From positions 98,049 to 162,048 of the forward strand of contig JABZFM010000033.1 in NCBI GenBank assembly GCA_014237465.1: a stretch of 64,000 nt of DNA. Direction: 5' to 3'. The position numbers were made by a program, and so were the translations under genes. Every line of letters starts with the position of its first letter. Within the stretch, counting starts at the first letter, position 1. Source of the stretch: Desulfobacteraceae bacterium. Lineage in GTDB: Bacteria; Desulfobacterota; Desulfobacteria; Desulfobacterales; Desulfosalsimonadaceae. The notes under the pieces are model-generated. The model saw only the letters and a program-made list of their open reading frames with translations. It made no database searches and was not told the origin of the DNA. Below are positions 16,517 through 25,529 of this stretch, piece by piece.

Positions 16517-17920
16517 TCAAGTTTTAACCGGCACCGGTAATAATGGTTTGTACAACGCAATAGAAATCACGCCGGCTATATACATCACCAGTCCGAAAAG
16601 GGCTGAAGTAACGAACATGGAGCTGTAAAAATCCCCCATTGTATCCTGGATTAAAAGTGCAATAGTCATGGAAAGCGCGGCGTTTCGTAAACCGGTTTCA
16701 AGGGAGATGGCTCTTGTCTGAAAATTGTTAACCGCAAACAGTTTTGAAAATCCGATGCCGGACATCATTCCCAGAAACGTGAGGGAAAAAACCGTTAAAT
16801 AGAACCTGAGGCCGTATCGTGCCGTATCGGCAAATATATGCAGATTGCTTAAAACTCCGGCGATGATCAGGACAAGCAGCGCGATGATTCCAAGAGCTGA
16901 AAAAACCGGTGTCGCTTTTTGGGCAAATCCGGACCACTTGGTGCGGACCGACATGCCGATGATAAGCGGTATGATCACCAGGATCAGGATTGTCTGTACA
17001 ACGAGCTTAATCGGGATAATCACTTCCGGCATGTTGGCACAGTAGAGGGCCAGCAGGAGCGGTGTAAAAATGATCGAAAAAACGGTTGAAAAGGAGGTCA
17101 ATGATATGGAAAGGGCCAGATCCCCTTTGGCATAGTAGGTCATGATATTTGACGTGACGCCTCCGGGGATAGCGGTAATCAGGATCATTCCGACAAAAAT
17201 AAACGGATACTGATTGTAAAATCCCAGAAGATGCCCCATGCAAAATGCCAGAAACGGCATAAGACCAAACTGCAGGATTTCACCGATAATGATGCCGCGC
17301 GGTTTTGTAAATACCAGTGAAAAGTCTTTGAAGGTCAATGTCATGCCCATTCCTACCATGACAAAGAAGAGCATGAGGATAATACTGATTTTAAATATCT
17401 TATCGAGCAGCACCGGTTGAGGTGTTTTTGTAAATCGGGCAAAGGCGTACGTCCGGCCATTCACCTCTCCCGTCGTGGTAAATGCTTTGATGCTCAATTT
17501 GCTTTCATACTTTTTATCCAACCCGGCATAAAAAGAGTTCGCATTTTCTTCCAGCATGGCAAGATTATCAGGTAATGACAGAATATAGACCTCACCGGTG
17601 AGTTTCCGTAAAAGATAGATGGTTTGAATTTTATCTGTATTAGATTTCAGGATGCGGAGATTTCCGACAAATTCCGTTTCTGTCGCGTCAACCCAGTCTA
17701 ATTTTCGGGATTCTGTATTTAATTTTTTAAATAAGCCGGCATCCCCATCTCCCCTGGCAATGGAAGACAACTGGTGAAATAATTTTTCGCCGGATTGACT
17801 TTCAGCGCCGGATGATGTCAGTGGGTTCAGGAATATGACAAGCGCAAGGATGCAGATGGAGACAAAGGTGAATCTGTTCGAATGCTTTTTCCATCTTTTA
17901 ATTGATTGCCTGATAATCAT
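16517..17920 (-). CDS. BASS-family (bile acid:Na+ symporter-like) transporter with periplasmic N-terminal extension
   Basis: 467 aa from the ATG at 17920, which has GGAGGG 10 bases upstream; the in-frame ATG at 17938 lies before that site. A first hydrophobic segment (FVSICILALVIFLNPLTSSGA) is followed by about 130 soluble residues and then the transporter core of about 290 aa with eight or nine membrane segments. Core signatures of the SBF fold: MVGMGMTLTFKDF, ITAIPGGVTSNIMTYYAKGD and ISLETGLRNAALSM. Ordinary family members have no such extension, which contains LLRKLTGEVYILSLPDN and AFARFTKTPQ and is not familiar to me. Substrate unknown; organic anions with Na+ are typical. Confidence 0.85.
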   Translation of the reverse strand: MIIRQSIKRWKKHSNRFTFVSICILALVIFLNPLTSSGAESQSGEKLFHQLSSIARGDGDAGLFKKLNTESRKLDWVDATETEFVGNLRILKSNTDKIQTIYLLRKLTGEVYILSLPDNLAMLEENANSFYAGLDKKYESKLSIKAFTTTGEVNGRTYAFARFTKTPQPVLLDKIFKISIILMLFFVMVGMGMTLTFKDFSLVFTKPRGIIIGEILQFGLMPFLAFCMGHLLGFYNQYPFIFVGMILITAIPGGVTSNIMTYYAKGDLALSISLTSFSTVFSIIFTPLLLALYCANMPEVIIPIKLVVQTILILVIIPLIIGMSVRTKWSGFAQKATPVFSALGIIALLVLIIAGVLSNLHIFADTARYGLRFYLTVFSLTFLGMMSGIGFSKLFAVNNFQTRAISLETGLRNAALSMTIALLIQDTMGDFYSSMFVTSALFGLVMYIAGVISIALYKPLLPVPVKT

Positions 17921-18183
17921 AATAATGGTGCCCTCCATTCCGGTTTTTGTCTTTCGTCATTGATGACCTTGCATATTCTGATTTCAATTTTTGTTCAAAA
18001 TTGCTGACAGGGCCGGCGCAGCGGAGTCAGAAAGTAATTCCAACAAAGTTGATTTCATTTTATCCATAATGCCAGATAAGTGCACATCTTGCAAGGGAAA
18101 TGGAACATGGTGGAACATGGGGTCAAACCTTGATTATTATGATAACAATTGACATGTGACGCTGACCCTGGTAATGTCAAATC
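17921..18183. other. intergenic region upstream of RAYT
   Basis: Contains a tandem TGGAACATGG (18101-18122) and the segment GGTCAAACCTTGA that begins the left inverted repeat bracketing the transposase gene. No gene is seen. Confidence 0.4.
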
Positions 18184-19166
18184 ATGGCAAGGCAACTGAG
18201 AATAGAATTTAAAGGTGCATATTACCACGTTCTTTCGCGTGGCAATAACCGGTGTGAAATCTTCCGCAGCGATGAAGACTATCATGATTTTTTAGATCTT
18301 CTTGCCGAACTGTCCGAACGGTTTGAGATCGATATTCACGCCTATGTCCTGATGACCAATCATTATCATCTGCTGCTGCGTACCCGAAAACCGAACCTCT
18401 CAAAAGCCATGCAATGGCTGGGCACAAGTTATACCCGACGTTTTAACCTGAGAAATTCGCAGAGCGGTCATCTGTTTCAGGGAAGGTTCAAAAGCATCAT
18501 CGTTGAAAACGATTCTTACCTGATGAGACTTTCCTGCTATATCCATCGGAACCCATTGCGGGCAGGAGTTGTAAAGCGCCTGACTGACTATCAATGGAGC
18601 AGTTACCCGTATTGCGCGTATAAGAAAAAACAACCGGCCTGGTTAAAGGTTGATTCAATTTTATCCCAGGCAAGTGCGGCCAAAGACAGGCGTCTCGCAT
18701 ACCGCGGCAAAGTTCAACGGTTTTCTGATGAAAAAGGGTGCGTCTGGGAGGACGTTAAATTCGGATTCATCTACGGATCTCAGGCGTTTATTGATCGCAT
18801 TAAAGACAAGTACCGGTCGGGAACTCCGGATGGCGAACTGCCGCAATTAAACCGGCTGTTGAAAGAAGAAGACCCTGAAATTTTAATTGGAAAAGCATCC
18901 ACCCTGTTGAATTGCGATATTGAATATTTCAGGGAATCCGGACGGCTTACGGGCGATGATCGGGATAAACGGGATGTCATTGTCTATCTTTTATGGAAAA
19001 CGGGCAGATACAGTAATCAAAAAATTGGAGAATTACTGGGCCTGACATATTCCTCGGTGAGCCGGAGGATACATCATGTCAGATTAAAATTAAAATTAAG
19101 AAGCGGCAAAAACAATAAAGTTAAGAAGTTTTATAATTCTGTAAAGCTAAAAATGAAAGTTTGACC
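18121..19166. mobile_element. RAYT unit bounded by 8-bp inverted repeats
   Basis: GGTCAAAC at 18121-18128 and GTTTGACC at 19159-19166 flank the transposase gene, the right copy containing its stop codon. This may mark the ends of the unit once mobilised, or be a chance pairing; REP-type transposases act on short palindromic repeats. Confidence 0.5.
18184..19164 (+). CDS. REP-associated tyrosine transposase (RAYT, Y1_Tnp type)
   Basis: 326 aa. The HUH motif is NHYHLLL (His60, His62) and the catalytic Tyr is in SCYIHRNPLRAG (Tyr119). GHLFQGRFKSI is the usual preceding motif. After the catalytic domain there is a C-terminal DnaA-like helix-turn-helix (IVYLLWKTGRYSNQKIGELLGLTYSSVSRRIHHVR), as in the longer RAYT group. 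Such single-copy chromosomal enzymes spread or maintain short palindromic repeats. The window contains several families of these, so it is the natural candidate for handling them. Confidence 0.92.
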   Translation: MARQLRIEFKGAYYHVLSRGNNRCEIFRSDEDYHDFLDLLAELSERFEIDIHAYVLMTNHYHLLLRTRKPNLSKAMQWLGTSYTRRFNLRNSQSGHLFQGRFKSIIVENDSYLMRLSCYIHRNPLRAGVVKRLTDYQWSSYPYCAYKKKQPAWLKVDSILSQASAAKDRRLAYRGKVQRFSDEKGCVWEDVKFGFIYGSQAFIDRIKDKYRSGTPDGELPQLNRLLKEEDPEILIGKASTLLNCDIEYFRESGRLTGDDRDKRDVIVYLLWKTGRYSNQKIGELLGLTYSSVSRRIHHVRLKLKLRSGKNNKVKKFYNSVKLKMKV

Positions 19167-19557
19167 GTCGAAATTTTGCCCCCCGACATTCCTGCGGAAA
19201 GGGAAGCACTGAAGCGGATAGCACGTTGAATGATCCGTGTCACATACGCCATCTGGGCGGGTTTGAAATATCCGCCCCGCAGCCGGTGGTTTGTCTTCCT
19301 GTATGCTTTTGCATGTTCTTCTGACCAGAAGAATACACTCTCCGATTTTAAACCTTCTTTATTTAATAGTATATATTCGAATAAAGGTTATTGTCTTGTT
19401 GTAACGCGAAATAATTTTGATCCGTCACGAAATTTTTTATCATTGCAGAAACGTAAAGCTGGCGAATACTGTATTTTTTTTATCAATCAGATTGAATAGA
19501 TTGATCATTTCATGTAAGTTGCTGTAATATAAGTAATTTTAACAACGAAAAACAAAT
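19165..19557. other. intergenic region without a supported gene
   Basis: An 89-codon ORF (19230-19499) crosses this gap, but it has no ribosome binding site, no family likeness and an odd composition. I see nothing else convincing. Confidence 0.4.
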
Positions 19558-20019
19558 ATGATAAATTTCAGTAAACGAATTATTATCGCAGGACTACTGG
19601 CATTTATGCTTTTTGGGTGTTCCGGAAAGCACCTGCGGATAAACGATGATAACACCATGGAACTATGCGGATGTAATCCACTGCCCAATTGTGTCTCAAG
19701 TACGACCTGGGTTTTATACAACCGGACATCCCCGTTTGAGCCGGCGGCTCCCATAGATGACGCCTGGCTGGAAATCAAAGATGTCATCCGCAGCATGCCG
19801 CGAACGGAAATAGTGGAAGAAAATGATGTCTACGTTCACGCTAAGTGCACAAGTCGTGTGTTCCGGTTTGTGGATAACCTTGAACTCCTGCTGCATCCTG
19901 ACCAAAACCGGATCTCTGTAAGATCCTCTTCCGTGATCGCGCTCTGGGACCTGTGCGTCAACCGATGGCGGGTTTATAAACTGCGGAAACAACTTGAGGA
20001 AATGAAGGTTATTAAATAA
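19558..20019 (+). CDS. DUF1499 lipoprotein
   Basis: 153 aa with a lipoprotein signal: hydrophobic IIIAGLLAFMLFGC with lipobox LFGC and Cys21. The DUF1499 features are CNPLPNCVSS, a central IVEENDVYVHAKCTSRVFRFVDNLEL and VRSSSVIALWDLCVNRWRV. The family is widespread in bacteria and plastids with no settled function; this copy would be anchored on the periplasmic side of a membrane. No strong ribosome binding site is visible. The transglutaminase-like gene follows 70 bp later in the same direction. Confidence 0.85.
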   Translation: MINFSKRIIIAGLLAFMLFGCSGKHLRINDDNTMELCGCNPLPNCVSSTTWVLYNRTSPFEPAAPIDDAWLEIKDVIRSMPRTEIVEENDVYVHAKCTSRVFRFVDNLELLLHPDQNRISVRSSSVIALWDLCVNRWRVYKLRKQLEEMKVIK

Positions 20020-20089
20020 GGTTAAAAATCGAGGTTTGACTCGTCCTTTACATGTAAAGACATCAACAAGACATAAAAAGGGATACCTG

Positions 20090-20779
20090 ATGAAAAATTT
20101 AGACGACTATTTAAATCCGACTGAAATAATTGACAGCAACCATCCGGCGATTCTTGAATATGCCCGGAAAACGGCTGGTAATGCACCCGATGGTAATACA
20201 ACGGACGAGATTTCAATCGCCTGCAGGCTGTTTACAGCTGTGCGTGATGAGATCGCATATAATCCCCGCACCCATTTTTACCTCAAATCCCATTACCAGG
20301 CCAGCAACGTACTTGAACGCAAAAGTGGGTACTGCGTGTCCAAGGCATGTCTTTTGTGCGCCCTGGGTAGGGCGTCGGGTATTCCCAGCCGCCTTGGCCT
20401 GGCCGATATCCGGAATTACGGTGCCAGCTGGGAGGTTGTGGAATTAATGGGGACCAATATATTTACCTATCACGGGTTTGTTGAATTTTTTTTAGACGGC
20501 CAATGGGTGAAAGCCACTCCGGCCTTTGATCGTCCGGTATATGAAAAACACCATATCCCTTTGCTGGAATTTAACGGCCGGGAGGATGCTGTTTTTCCGT
20601 CTCATGACTTAAACGGCAAGCCGTATGTGGACTATATGAAATATCATGGGTCATTTGCCGATCTGCCGTTAAACGATCTGGTCCAGGCATTTAGAAAAAT
20701 ATATGGAGAGGATCGGGTCGATTTCTGGATCGAAATGCTTGAATCCGAATTGCCAAATGAAGAAAGAAATAACCGGTGA
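20090..20779 (+). CDS. transglutaminase-like cysteine protein
   Basis: 229 aa from the ATG at 20090, with AAAAAGGGA upstream. Catalytic triad candidates are visible in order: Cys in KSGYCVSKACLLCALGR, His in FTYHGFVEFFLDG and Asp in KATPAFD. The arrangement, with SGIPSRLGLADIRN between, is that of bacterial transglutaminase/protease-like proteins (transglut_core). It lacks a signal peptide and is probably cytoplasmic. Whether it is a protease, amidase or cross-linking enzyme is open. It may share a transcript with the DUF1499 gene. Confidence 0.85.
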   Translation: MKNLDDYLNPTEIIDSNHPAILEYARKTAGNAPDGNTTDEISIACRLFTAVRDEIAYNPRTHFYLKSHYQASNVLERKSGYCVSKACLLCALGRASGIPSRLGLADIRNYGASWEVVELMGTNIFTYHGFVEFFLDGQWVKATPAFDRPVYEKHHIPLLEFNGREDAVFPSHDLNGKPYVDYMKYHGSFADLPLNDLVQAFRKIYGEDRVDFWIEMLESELPNEERNNR

Positions 20780-20852
20780 GCGGAAAAGAAAAGGAACAGT
20801 TTGCATCTGTTTTTAATGCGTCAAGATCCTTGGCGTTCCATGCGTTTATGAT

Positions 20853-20942
20853 CTGGATGCCCGCCTTCGCGGGAATGACAAAATAAACTGAATTTACGAA
20901 AAATAACCCTGAAGCGTCATACCCGCGAAGGCGGGCATCCAG
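20853..20942. repeat. pair of inverted REP-like palindromes (CCCGCCTTCGCGGG type)
   Basis: CTGGATGCCCGCCTTCGCGG starts at 20853 and its inverse, ending CGAAGGCGGGCATCCAG, at 20942. Each half is itself a hairpin. The same core recurs at 55530-55547. This palindrome type is widespread in environmental bacteria. Confidence 0.8.
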
Positions 20943-21072
20943 GCAATTAATCGTTAATATTAAATTCCTGAATCGTCAATTAGAGCAAAGTGGATAACCA
21001 AGTACCTTTTTTTATGAGATAGCGGGATGTATGTTATCCTGGTTATCTCATGAAAGATCCGGGTAAGGTTGT

Positions 21073-21312
21073 TTACAACGACTGCATTGGCGATGATTGT
21101 GAGCCCAGCAAAATTATAAATCCAAAAATGAATGAAATGGCACACAAAACAAAGACGATGCGGGCAATATTTCCTAATCTGTCGGCAAGTTGCTGGTACT
21201 TTTTACGTTTTGATTTGGTTTGTTTCTTTTTTTGTTTGTCAACAATGCCGCCTGCAATCCAGACAGAAATACCAATAATGAAAAATACGAGTGCAAGGTA
21301 GATACAGAACAT
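21073..21312 (-). CDS. small two-helix membrane protein
   Basis: 79 aa, with GGAG 8 bases before the ATG. Two hydrophobic segments (residues 3-23 and 52-71) flank a strongly basic loop, VDKQKKKQTKSKRKKYQQ, so both ends are probably outside and the loop inside. I do not recognise the family. It stands alone between a REP palindrome and another inverted repeat. Confidence 0.6.
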   Translation of the reverse strand: MFCIYLALVFFIIGISVWIAGGIVDKQKKKQTKSKRKKYQQLADRLGNIARIVFVLCAISFIFGFIILLGSQSSPMQSL

Positions 21313-21384
21313 AATACGCTCCTTTAATCGGCCTTAAATCGTCCAGATAAATTGTCATAAAAAGAGTGAACTAAAATGGTTTTG

Positions 21385-21508
21385 AGTTTGAAGTGATCTA
21401 AAGTTATGGATAATGCCTGTGGCATTGTCATTTTTTATTACAAAAATGATTGCGCGTTTCGCGCAGTCCGGAACTTCAGGTGCCTTAGCTCACTTTCAAC
21501 TTCAAACT
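21385..21508. repeat. nested inverted repeat between two small genes
   Basis: Outer arms AGTTTGAAGT (21385-21394) and ACTTCAAACT (21499-21508). Inside are two short hairpins, AATGCCTGTGGCATT and TGCGCGTTTCGCGCA. It adjoins the stop codon of the following gene. Confidence 0.65.
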
Positions 21509-21757
21509 TTATATTTTGATTTCTTTTAAAGCCTCTTCCGGTTTTTTTTGACGGGGTTGAGTGACCGGCATCATGTGATTGTCCAGGTGCACAAGCCCGT
21601 CGGTGATGGTCCAGCAGAAGGCCGGTTTGCTGATTTTCCGGGAAAGCCGTCGGACGATGGCAAGGACTTCCGCTTCCTCATGGCTTTCAATCACCACAAT
21701 AGGAATTCGGGAGTCGATGATCAGGAGCAGGTCTTTGGCGCTGTTGGTTTCCGGCAT
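21509..21757 (-). CDS. short protein resembling the N-terminus of Ycf46-like AAA ATPases
   Basis: 82 aa with GGAA before the ATG. DLLLIIDSRIPIVVIESHEEAEVLAIVRRL and WTITDGL are like the first domain of Ycf46-type AAA proteins (LIRARYPLIYIVSWEEER.. and a W-x-x-x-x-G motif), but Walker A and B and everything beyond are missing. It ends in a charged tail at the inverted repeat. It is either a decayed fragment or a free-standing domain. Confidence 0.5.
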   Translation of the reverse strand: MPETNSAKDLLLIIDSRIPIVVIESHEEAEVLAIVRRLSRKISKPAFCWTITDGLVHLDNHMMPVTQPRQKKPEEALKEIKI

Positions 21758-21844
21758 CAGTTTTCCTTGTAATTACAGTTTTCGGATGAGTGTACATAGC
21801 CGTATTTTAACTAAATGTTTTAGGTTTTATGGGCCTTTTTCAGG

Positions 21845-22366
21845 TTATCTCAGCTTTACCTCTTCCAGATAGGATTTTACACTCCCGGCAGTTGCGATAA
21901 ACAGGCGGGAGCCGGTTATTACAGTAAATACATCATCGCGGTTTCCGCAAACTCCGGCAAACTCGGGACCAATCACAACGGCCGGAGCCTCGGCGTCCGG
22001 GTTTTTGTTCATGGCATCCACGTACATGTTCAGCCGGTCTTTTAAGACTTGAAAATAATCAATGGTTTTACCGGCCATGAGTTCGGCGGTTTCTGACAGG
22101 CCCTGGGAAAATTCCCGGACCGAGTTCCAGTAAATTTCCGACACCTCATTTTTATACGGTACATGGCTGATAAAATAGGAGATGCTCCAGCCCACGGTAA
22201 TAATTTTAAGGATCGGCAGTTCATATTCAACCGTATTGCGGTTGATGTCTGCATCCTCATGCAGGCCGAGCATCACTTCTTTAATGTCGGTCCGGTCAAT
22301 GGCAAAATTAAAGAGATTTTCTGCTGCCTGTTGAACGGGTAATTTTTTTGCTTCAGTATTTCCCAT
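21845..22366 (-). CDS. hypothetical protein
   Basis: 173 aa, soluble, mostly helical in the first two thirds (VREFSQGLSETAELMAGKTIDYFQVLKDRLNMYVDAM), then a compact C-terminal part, AVVIGPEFAGVCGNRDDVFTVITGSRLFI. No family recognised. The start codon has no clear ribosome binding site. The next gene downstream, the Ycf46-like fragment, is 87 bp away in the same direction. Confidence 0.5.
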   Translation of the reverse strand: MGNTEAKKLPVQQAAENLFNFAIDRTDIKEVMLGLHEDADINRNTVEYELPILKIITVGWSISYFISHVPYKNEVSEIYWNSVREFSQGLSETAELMAGKTIDYFQVLKDRLNMYVDAMNKNPDAEAPAVVIGPEFAGVCGNRDDVFTVITGSRLFIATAGSVKSYLEEVKLR

Positions 22367-22436
22367 ATAATAAACTAACTCAGATGGTTGATATTAAAAA
22401 TTTTTTAGAATGGGGGCATTAATAATATCATGTATC

Positions 22437-22763
22437 CTAACAAAATGATGAATTAAGAGTCAAGACGGTAAGGAGGGTATCAAAGACGCGGGAAAGAAGT
22501 TCCACTTTTTTTGACCGGCTTCTGTCATAGGGGGAATCATCAAAAATCAGCACTTCTTCAGATGAATCGTCTAAAAGATTCCGGATCATAATGTAGATTT
22601 TATTGCTCAACATAAGGGTAAATCGTCGCCAATTATATTTTGGTGAATTTAAAAAATTATAAACAGCATCTTTGCCGATACGGATATTCTTGTTTTTTAC
22701 AATACCCTGGAAAAAGTTTTTCCCGGTAAAGGCCAGGTTAAAGATAATGGTAAATACTGATAA
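22437..22763 (-). pseudogene. IS4-type transposase N-terminal remnant
   Basis: An open frame of 108 codons without a proper start reads GKDAVYNFLNSPKYNWRRF, then VLIFDDSPYDRSRSKKVELL and SRVFDTLLTVLTLN before a stop. IFDDS-x2-x-RSRSKKVELL is the first catalytic Asp region of an IS4-family DDE transposase. The remaining two thirds are absent, so this is a dead remnant. The longest ATG-started piece is only 58 codons. Confidence 0.75.
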
Positions 22764-22835
22764 TTAAAATTTGTCAGATAATCATCCCCGAAAGTTGAGT
22801 TACATTATAAAATCAAAGATCATTTAAGCGAAAGT

Positions 22836-23009
22836 ATGGAATTTACCATCGGTCACTTCTTTTATATATCGGGAATGATTTCCCCTTTATTAATTGGTAT
22901 TTTATTTCTATCAGTTAGAAGCCTTAATATACTTTTTGACAAGTACGAAAATCCAGATAAAGCAGGAATTCGGACGGTGAATTCAAATTCGGTAAAAATC
23001 TATCAATAA
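22836..23009 (+). CDS. possible small membrane protein
   Basis: A 57-codon ORF (MEFTIGHFFYISGMISPLLI..) with one hydrophobic stretch of about 24 residues and a short polar tail. It ends 14 bases before the start of the next gene, whose ribosome binding site AAAGGAG directly follows the stop codon. No good ribosome binding site of its own and no known family, so it is tentative. Confidence 0.3.
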   Translation: MEFTIGHFFYISGMISPLLIGILFLSVRSLNILFDKYENPDKAGIRTVNSNSVKIYQ

Positions 23010-23023
23010 AAGGAGATTGGAAA

Positions 23024-23992
23024 ATGACAACAAGCGACGAAACAAAGAAAAAGCCTCTTTGGATGTTAATTGAGGAGAATTTCCTTGAGCTTAATTTACA
23101 GGACCTCTCAGGGAAAGATAAGGAAGCAGCAATTCAAAAGATTGCCGGTGAACTTGATGCTGCAGGTTACAATGTTTCCCGTAGAGGGGGCAATATGCTT
23201 CAATTGAGATGGGCAATGGATGAAATGCTAAAGGTTGGCAGGCCACTAATGAAGGATCTCAACGATGCGATCGCGACACTTTCATTAGAGGACGTGGCCG
23301 ATCCTTATTTCGCTACTAGTAAGCTCATCGATGACCTCGGTAAAACGTGGAAAGAACTCAAAAAATCCGAGCGTAGACCAGACGTGATACGGATTGTCGA
23401 GAAGACAAGACTCGATTTACTCATTAACAAAGCAAAAGACTTGCCTGACGATGAAGGTATCCGATTCCTTATTGAGGAAAAAGTGGCATCTGAAGTGATC
23501 ATAAACGAGTTGGGCATTACCGAGGAAAAGCTGGGCCAGGTGAACGCCGAGATTGAAAAAGAAAATGCAGAGAGGGAAAGGGTGGAGACGCTGCTCGAGG
23601 CGGTAGACGGCAAGTCCAACGAGGAAAAGGTGAAGCACTTATTTGATAATAATGTCTCAGAAAATTTGATAATCGAGATAGCGAAAGTTGACCAGGGTGT
23701 GATTGATAGTGTCAAACAAGCAATGGAAGAGGAGCTAAAGGAAAAACAAAGGTTGGAAGAAGAGGCAGCTGCACAGAAAAAAGCTGAGGCTGCAGGGCCT
23801 TCACTGGAAGAAATTCCTCCGGATCAGATGCTTGACTACATCGAGTCCATTCGCGAAATCATGGAGTTTAGCGATGTAGAAAAAGAAATCAGAGTGATGT
23901 GCGACCAAAGCTCCATTCCCAAAAGCATTGTAGACATTGCTGTTTCAGACCATAGCAGACTGGATGAGCTCGAAAAAGAGGCAGAAGGATAA
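23024..23992 (+). CDS. coiled-coil protein of unknown function
   Basis: 322 aa, highly charged and helical, with AAAAGGAG before the ATG. Residues about 175-265 form a long Glu/Lys-rich coiled coil (NAEIEKENAERERVETLLE; EELKEKQRLEEEAAAQKKAE). An N-terminal domain of about 90 residues contains GYNVSRRGGNMLQLRWAMDEML. No signal peptide or membrane segment. Two related segments end in a pattern like VSENLIIEIAKVDQGVID and IPKSIVDIAVSDHSRLDEL, suggesting a small repeated module. I do not recognise it. Stop is followed by 259 bp without a gene, and the next gene is convergent. Confidence 0.6.
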   Translation: MTTSDETKKKPLWMLIEENFLELNLQDLSGKDKEAAIQKIAGELDAAGYNVSRRGGNMLQLRWAMDEMLKVGRPLMKDLNDAIATLSLEDVADPYFATSKLIDDLGKTWKELKKSERRPDVIRIVEKTRLDLLINKAKDLPDDEGIRFLIEEKVASEVIINELGITEEKLGQVNAEIEKENAERERVETLLEAVDGKSNEEKVKHLFDNNVSENLIIEIAKVDQGVIDSVKQAMEEELKEKQRLEEEAAAQKKAEAAGPSLEEIPPDQMLDYIESIREIMEFSDVEKEIRVMCDQSSIPKSIVDIAVSDHSRLDELEKEAEG

Positions 23993-24251
23993 TATTGTTA
24001 GAAGAATTGAAACGCGAAAGATTTTTCGAAAAAGTGGTGATATGATAGGCAAAATGTCTTAAATTGAGATAGTTCAGACTTGATCTGACAGATACCGATT
24101 TTGCTACCCGCACTATTGCAAAAAATAGTCTTAGTGCATATATGCATGACCATCACCGGCATACGATAGCGCGTCCGAGCATAGAGCTGTTCTGGTCTGA
24201 TCTTCTCTTTCCGCAGTTGATTATGATTATCGCCGTCCTTTTCGCAGCCGG

Positions 24252-25529
24252 CTACGAGCTGAGGATACCGTCCGCGGCACGCATTCCGCTTGCCCAGGCT
24301 GCCGTTATGCCTCTGCTTGTGCCTGCACCATCGCCCACCAGATAGATGTGTTCTGCAGCGCGAAAGTAATCGTCAATGAAACTTGGCTTGTTCGCGTACA
24401 GCTTGACCTCCGGGTAATACATGATCGTACCAGGATGCAAAACCCCAGGCACAACCGTGTCCAACAGTTTCATGGATCTCCAGATGTTCCGCATGATCTT
24501 GCCGGGAACTGCCAAGCTGATGTCGCCTGCCGCACAGTCTGCCAGCGTCGGCTGAAAATCAAATAAATCGTCGCAGAACGTCTCAGCCTTCGACCGTTTG
24601 CCGACGCGGAAGTCCCCCACCCGCTGCATGATAGGTCTGTCGCCTCCCAAGAGCATGGCTTGGCAACCAAGCATTTCGGCGAATTCCTGGCCGCTGGCCA
24701 GTGGCGCGGTCAGCGTCACTGTCTTGAGCAGGGCAAAATTGACGAGCCCGTTCTTCTTTCGAGAATTGCTGTATGCGTGACCATTGACGCTGTAATAGTG
24801 GCGCCCCTCACGTGTCTCGTAACGTTCCTTCACGACATAGGCTGAACCGCTGTTGGTGCAGAAAGTCCGAACTAACCCGGGGAAATAGAACTTCGGATCA
24901 TAGTAGTCCCGAATGATGGGATAGCGTTCTTCGCGAGTCTCGATCCGGATGCCGATATCTACGATGTTGTCCTGATAGTGAACTCCGGCTTTCTTCATCG
25001 CTGTCTGGAGAAATCGGAATCCGCCTCTCCCTGGTGCCAGAATTAAATTGCCGTAACCGATGTCTCTTCTGTTCGTCACAATCCGTCTGTCGGCTGGCTC
25101 TGCTCCGACTACAGTCTCCCCGAGGCTGACCTCGATGCCGCGCCTTTCAATCTCGGTCATGAGACTTTTGATCAGCCGTAGTCCACCGTCGGTTCCCAAG
25201 TGGTACTGCCGAATGTCGAGCAGGCGCACGTCGAGCCGTTCCGCTCGCCTCTGATATGTCTCCAAGCCAGTCTTGTTCATAAAACTGGGATTCAGGTGCT
25301 GCACGACCAACTCCAGATAATGCTCCGCCTGTTCCCGGGTCCAGCTGTCCGCCGGGAAGCCCACGGGGTAGGTGAAGTTCATCTTGCAGTCGTGCCTGAG
25401 CCCCCCCGTACTGAGCCTCTCTTTGTCGATCAACAGCAACCTCAAGTCAGACCGGTTGGCGCTGAGATGAAACGCGGCTCCCAGTCCAGCGGGTCCGGTG
25501 CCGACAATGATACAGTCATATGTATCCAT
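24252..25529 (-). CDS. FAD-dependent oxidoreductase (COG2509-like)
   Basis: 425 aa. The N-terminal dinucleotide motif IIVGTGPAGLGAAFHL and a C-terminal FAD motif YLVGDGAGTSRGITAAWASG are both present. Between them are NFTYPVGFPADSWTREQAEHY, LGTDGGLRLIKSL and a NLILAPGRGG segment, as in the uncharacterised FAD-dependent dehydrogenases of COG2509. The physiological substrate is unknown. Base use is noticeably richer in G+C (CGCG-rich codons) than the flanking genes, a hint of separate origin. No operon partner. Confidence 0.8.
   Translation of the reverse strand: MDTYDCIIVGTGPAGLGAAFHLSANRSDLRLLLIDKERLSTGGLRHDCKMNFTYPVGFPADSWTREQAEHYLELVVQHLNPSFMNKTGLETYQRRAERLDVRLLDIRQYHLGTDGGLRLIKSLMTEIERRGIEVSLGETVVGAEPADRRIVTNRRDIGYGNLILAPGRGGFRFLQTAMKKAGVHYQDNIVDIGIRIETREERYPIIRDYYDPKFYFPGLVRTFCTNSGSAYVVKERYETREGRHYYSVNGHAYSNSRKKNGLVNFALLKTVTLTAPLASGQEFAEMLGCQAMLLGGDRPIMQRVGDFRVGKRSKAETFCDDLFDFQPTLADCAAGDISLAVPGKIMRNIWRSMKLLDTVVPGVLHPGTIMYYPEVKLYANKPSFIDDYFRAAEHIYLVGDGAGTSRGITAAWASGMRAADGILSS

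Noticed and set aside
19230..19499. 89-codon ORF after the RAYT gene
   Set aside because: No ribosome binding site, no recognisable family and atypical residue use.
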